From positions 124,001 to 188,000 of the forward strand of contig NZ_JAHKPU010000032.1 of assembly GCF_018860505.1 (NCBI RefSeq): DNA of 64,000 bases, in the 5' to 3' direction. Made by a program: the position numbers and the translations under genes. This DNA is from Pacificibacter marinus. GTDB lineage: Bacteria > Pseudomonadota > Alphaproteobacteria > Rhodobacterales > Rhodobacteraceae. Positions 62,348-64,000 of the stretch are shown here, one piece after another. Each line of letters opens with the position of its first letter. The first letter of the stretch is position 1. The notes beneath the pieces are model-generated. The model searched no databases, was not told where the DNA came from, and saw only the letters and a list, made by a program, of their open reading frames with translations.

Positions 62348-62827
62348 TCACTCTTCTTTAGGCTTAGGGTGCTGCGCTTTCATTTGCCATTTTCCGCTTT
62401 CCTCGGACCAATATTGCGCCTGAGTGCCTGCGGCCGTCAGGCTTTTCCATTGACCGCGCGCATGTTCCAATGCTGCCCCGTCATGACCGTCAAACAAGAT
62501 ACAAACGCGATCTGCTGCGGCGATGTCTTCGGGGGAAATTTCAGCGCCGCCCACACACATAATACAGCGCGCATCATTGCCCTCACTTGCCCCGTCAACA
62601 GCAGTCGTGAGCAAGATCGGCTGCGCCGCGTCATGCGCACCGCCCGCCAAACCGTGCGGAAGAAACCCCTCGTGCAGCCACAAGGCCGCATCGAGGGATT
62701 TCAATTGTGCTTCAGAGCGGCCTCGCACCTCGACACGCCACCCTGCCCCAAGCGACTTTTCGGCCAAACTTGCCAAAGTCACGGGCAAAGGATTGCGTGT
62801 GAGGTGATAGAAAAAGGCCGCCCCCAT
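62348..62827 (-). CDS. holC: DNA polymerase III subunit chi
   Basis: Chi links the clamp-loader complex to SSB during replication. The 159 residues start FFYHLTRNPLPVTLASLAEK and include ALWLHEGFLPHGLA and RVCILFDGHDGAALEHAR, typical of alphaproteobacterial HolC. The stop of pepA lies 3 bases upstream, a conserved pepA-holC pairing. It converges with the aspartic protease gene. Its partner SSB is encoded at the left end of this same window. Confidence 0.94.
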   Translation of the reverse strand: MGAAFFYHLTRNPLPVTLASLAEKSLGAGWRVEVRGRSEAQLKSLDAALWLHEGFLPHGLAGGAHDAAQPILLTTAVDGASEGNDARCIMCVGGAEISPEDIAAADRVCILFDGHDGAALEHARGQWKSLTAAGTQAQYWSEESGKWQMKAQHPKPKEE

Positions 62828-62830
62828 GAT

Positions 62831-64000
62831 TTAAGCCTCGCCTGCGGCTGTCAGATCATCGATCAGGCGATTGAGCGCCAAAACACCCCATCCAGTCGCA
62901 CCTTTCGGGGACAAATCTGTCGGCGCCTTAACCGAGGCCACCCCAGCAATATCGAGGTGAATCCAAGGCGTGCCATCTTTGACAAAACGCTGCAAGTATT
63001 GCGCGGCCGTGATAGACCCGCCTGCCCGCGTGCCAACGTTTTTCATATCCGCAATGTGAGATTTCAGTTGATCATCATAGGCTTGCCCCAAAGGCATGCG
63101 CCATGCGCCCTCGGATTCCGTTGATGCAGATTTGAGGAAGGCATTACAAAACGCATCATTGTTGGAAAACACACCTGCGTTTTCATGGCCAAGTCCAACG
63201 ATAATCGCCCCTGTCAGGGTCGCCAGATCGATCATGCCACTGGGCGCAAAACGCTCTTGTGTGTACCACATGACATCACACAGAACCATGCGCCCTTCGG
63301 CGTCGGTGTTGATGATCTCGACAGTATCGCCTTTCATGGATTTGATCACATCACCGGGGCGGATCGCATTGCCATCGGGCATGTTTTCAACGATGCCGAC
63401 CAAACCAACCACATTGGCCGGCGCTTTGCGCAGGGCCAGTGATTTCATCACGCCAGAGACAACGCCAGCGCCGCCCATATCCATGGTCATGTCTTCCATG
63501 CCACCAGCGGGTTTGATCGAGATGCCGCCTGTATCAAAGACAACGCCTTTGCCAACAAGCGCCAAAGGCGCCTCGTCTTGGCCGCCTTTCCACTGCATCA
63601 CCACCACCTTGGATGGGCTGCGCGAGCCTTGGCCAACAGCCAGCAAAGTGCGCATGCCGAGGGCTTCCAAGTCGGATTCCTCTAGCACTTCGACCTCGAC
63701 ACCGAGTGTTTCCAAGTCTTTAAGGCGACTTGCGAATTCTGTGGTGGTCAAAACATTTGCCGGTTCGGACACCAGATCACGCGTGAAAAATACTCCTTGT
63801 GCCAAAGCCGTCACAGCATCTGCGTCGATGTCTTCGGGTTTGCTCACAGCAAATGTCACCGTTGGCACCTCAGCTGCCGGACCTTCAGATTTGTGATCTG
63901 TAAAGGCATAGGCTTTAAGCAAAGCCCCTAGCGCCACATCAGAGGCGCGTTTGACTGAACCGGACAAAACCAAGGCATCTTTTTTATTCAACGCAGCGCC
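62831..64000 (-). CDS. pepA: leucyl aminopeptidase PepA (5' end beyond window)
   Basis: This dizinc M17 aminopeptidase trims N-terminal residues from peptides. About 390 residues are visible; the N-terminal part lies beyond position 64000. The catalytic domain is complete: ALVGKGVVFDTGGISIKPAG (metal ligands), MDMGGAGVVSG and the family signature NTDAEGRMVL. The frame reads through to the window edge without a start (GAALNKKDAL), so it is partial rather than truncated in the genome. Followed by holC. Confidence 0.95.
   Translation of the reverse strand, partial: GAALNKKDALVLSGSVKRASDVALGALLKAYAFTDHKSEGPAAEVPTVTFAVSKPEDIDADAVTALAQGVFFTRDLVSEPANVLTTTEFASRLKDLETLGVEVEVLEESDLEALGMRTLLAVGQGSRSPSKVVVMQWKGGQDEAPLALVGKGVVFDTGGISIKPAGGMEDMTMDMGGAGVVSGVMKSLALRKAPANVVGLVGIVENMPDGNAIRPGDVIKSMKGDTVEIINTDAEGRMVLCDVMWYTQERFAPSGMIDLATLTGAIIVGLGHENAGVFSNNDAFCNAFLKSASTESEGAWRMPLGQAYDDQLKSHIADMKNVGTRAGGSITAAQYLQRFVKDGTPWIHLDIAGVASVKAPTDLSPKGATGWGVLALNRLIDDLTAAGEA

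Overview
The window looks like a stretch of core chromosome from a marine alphaproteobacterium of the order Rhodobacterales (Roseobacter group). Three things point there. It has a circularly permuted, two-piece tmRNA gene whose tag reads ANDNKAPMALAA. It has family-typical genes: the acryloyl-CoA reductase AcuI, TrgA/TrgB, RibH2, an alpha-type SspB and a TakP-like TRAP binding protein. GC content is moderate and fairly even, by eye in the mid-50s percent. I see no insertion sequence, prophage, CRISPR array, rRNA operon or plasmid function. Almost all of the DNA is housekeeping genes in short, tightly packed operons, many of them joined by ATGA, TGATG or TAATG overlaps.

Layout, left to right. 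0-8 kb: ssb, a glutaredoxin, aroKB, then a unit with a 45-residue membrane protein, an exported protein of unknown function and xerD; then a CorC-type transporter and rlmJ. 8-12 kb: an orphan TakP-like TRAP binding protein, a HerA-like ATPase, a 520-bp intergenic region with two candidate small RNAs, and an IalB-family protein. 12-18 kb: ketosynthase-ACP-lpxD (acylation of lipid A or a related lipid), an L,D-transpeptidase and a DUF882 protein. 17.8-22.6 kb: ribH2 under an FMN riboswitch, then zwf-pgl-pgi. 23-30 kb: an HNH protein, a 38-residue membrane protein gene with its own promoter and terminator, and two divergent cobalamin units (cbiD-cobK-alkA-esterase and cobA-cobB). 30-35 kb: an MFS transporter and the stress unit phr-cfa-trgA-trgB, headed by a promoter of the RpoE (singlet-oxygen) type.

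35-44.8 kb: an Atm1-type exporter, a LysM protein, a LOG-family hydrolase overlapping rarD tail to tail, sodB, ccmI-ruvX-DUF1289 and acuI. 44.9-46.5 kb: the tmRNA gene and, one gene further on, its proteolysis partner sspB. 46.7-52.5 kb: fumC, a DUF4169/ribbon-helix-helix pair, and cysS-cimA with a squalene/phytoene synthase-like gene. 52.7-58.4 kb: mazG, a ferric-iron binding protein behind an IscR/Iron-Rhodo-box-like palindrome, a possible attenuated mini-gene before a GNAT acetyltransferase, rnd and purMN. 58.9-64 kb: a CAU-anticodon tRNA, an ABC-F ATPase, marC, an aspartic protease, holC and the 3' part of pepA, which runs off the window.

The most useful non-routine signals are regulatory or very small: two candidate sRNAs at 11.0-11.26 kb, the RpoE-like promoter at 35.03-35.06 kb, the iron-box palindrome at 53.56 kb, the mini-ORF plus terminator at 54.75-54.85 kb, two small membrane proteins, and a shared QFRK-type motif in SspB and the DUF4169 protein. 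Nothing here amounts to a complete new defence or mobile system.
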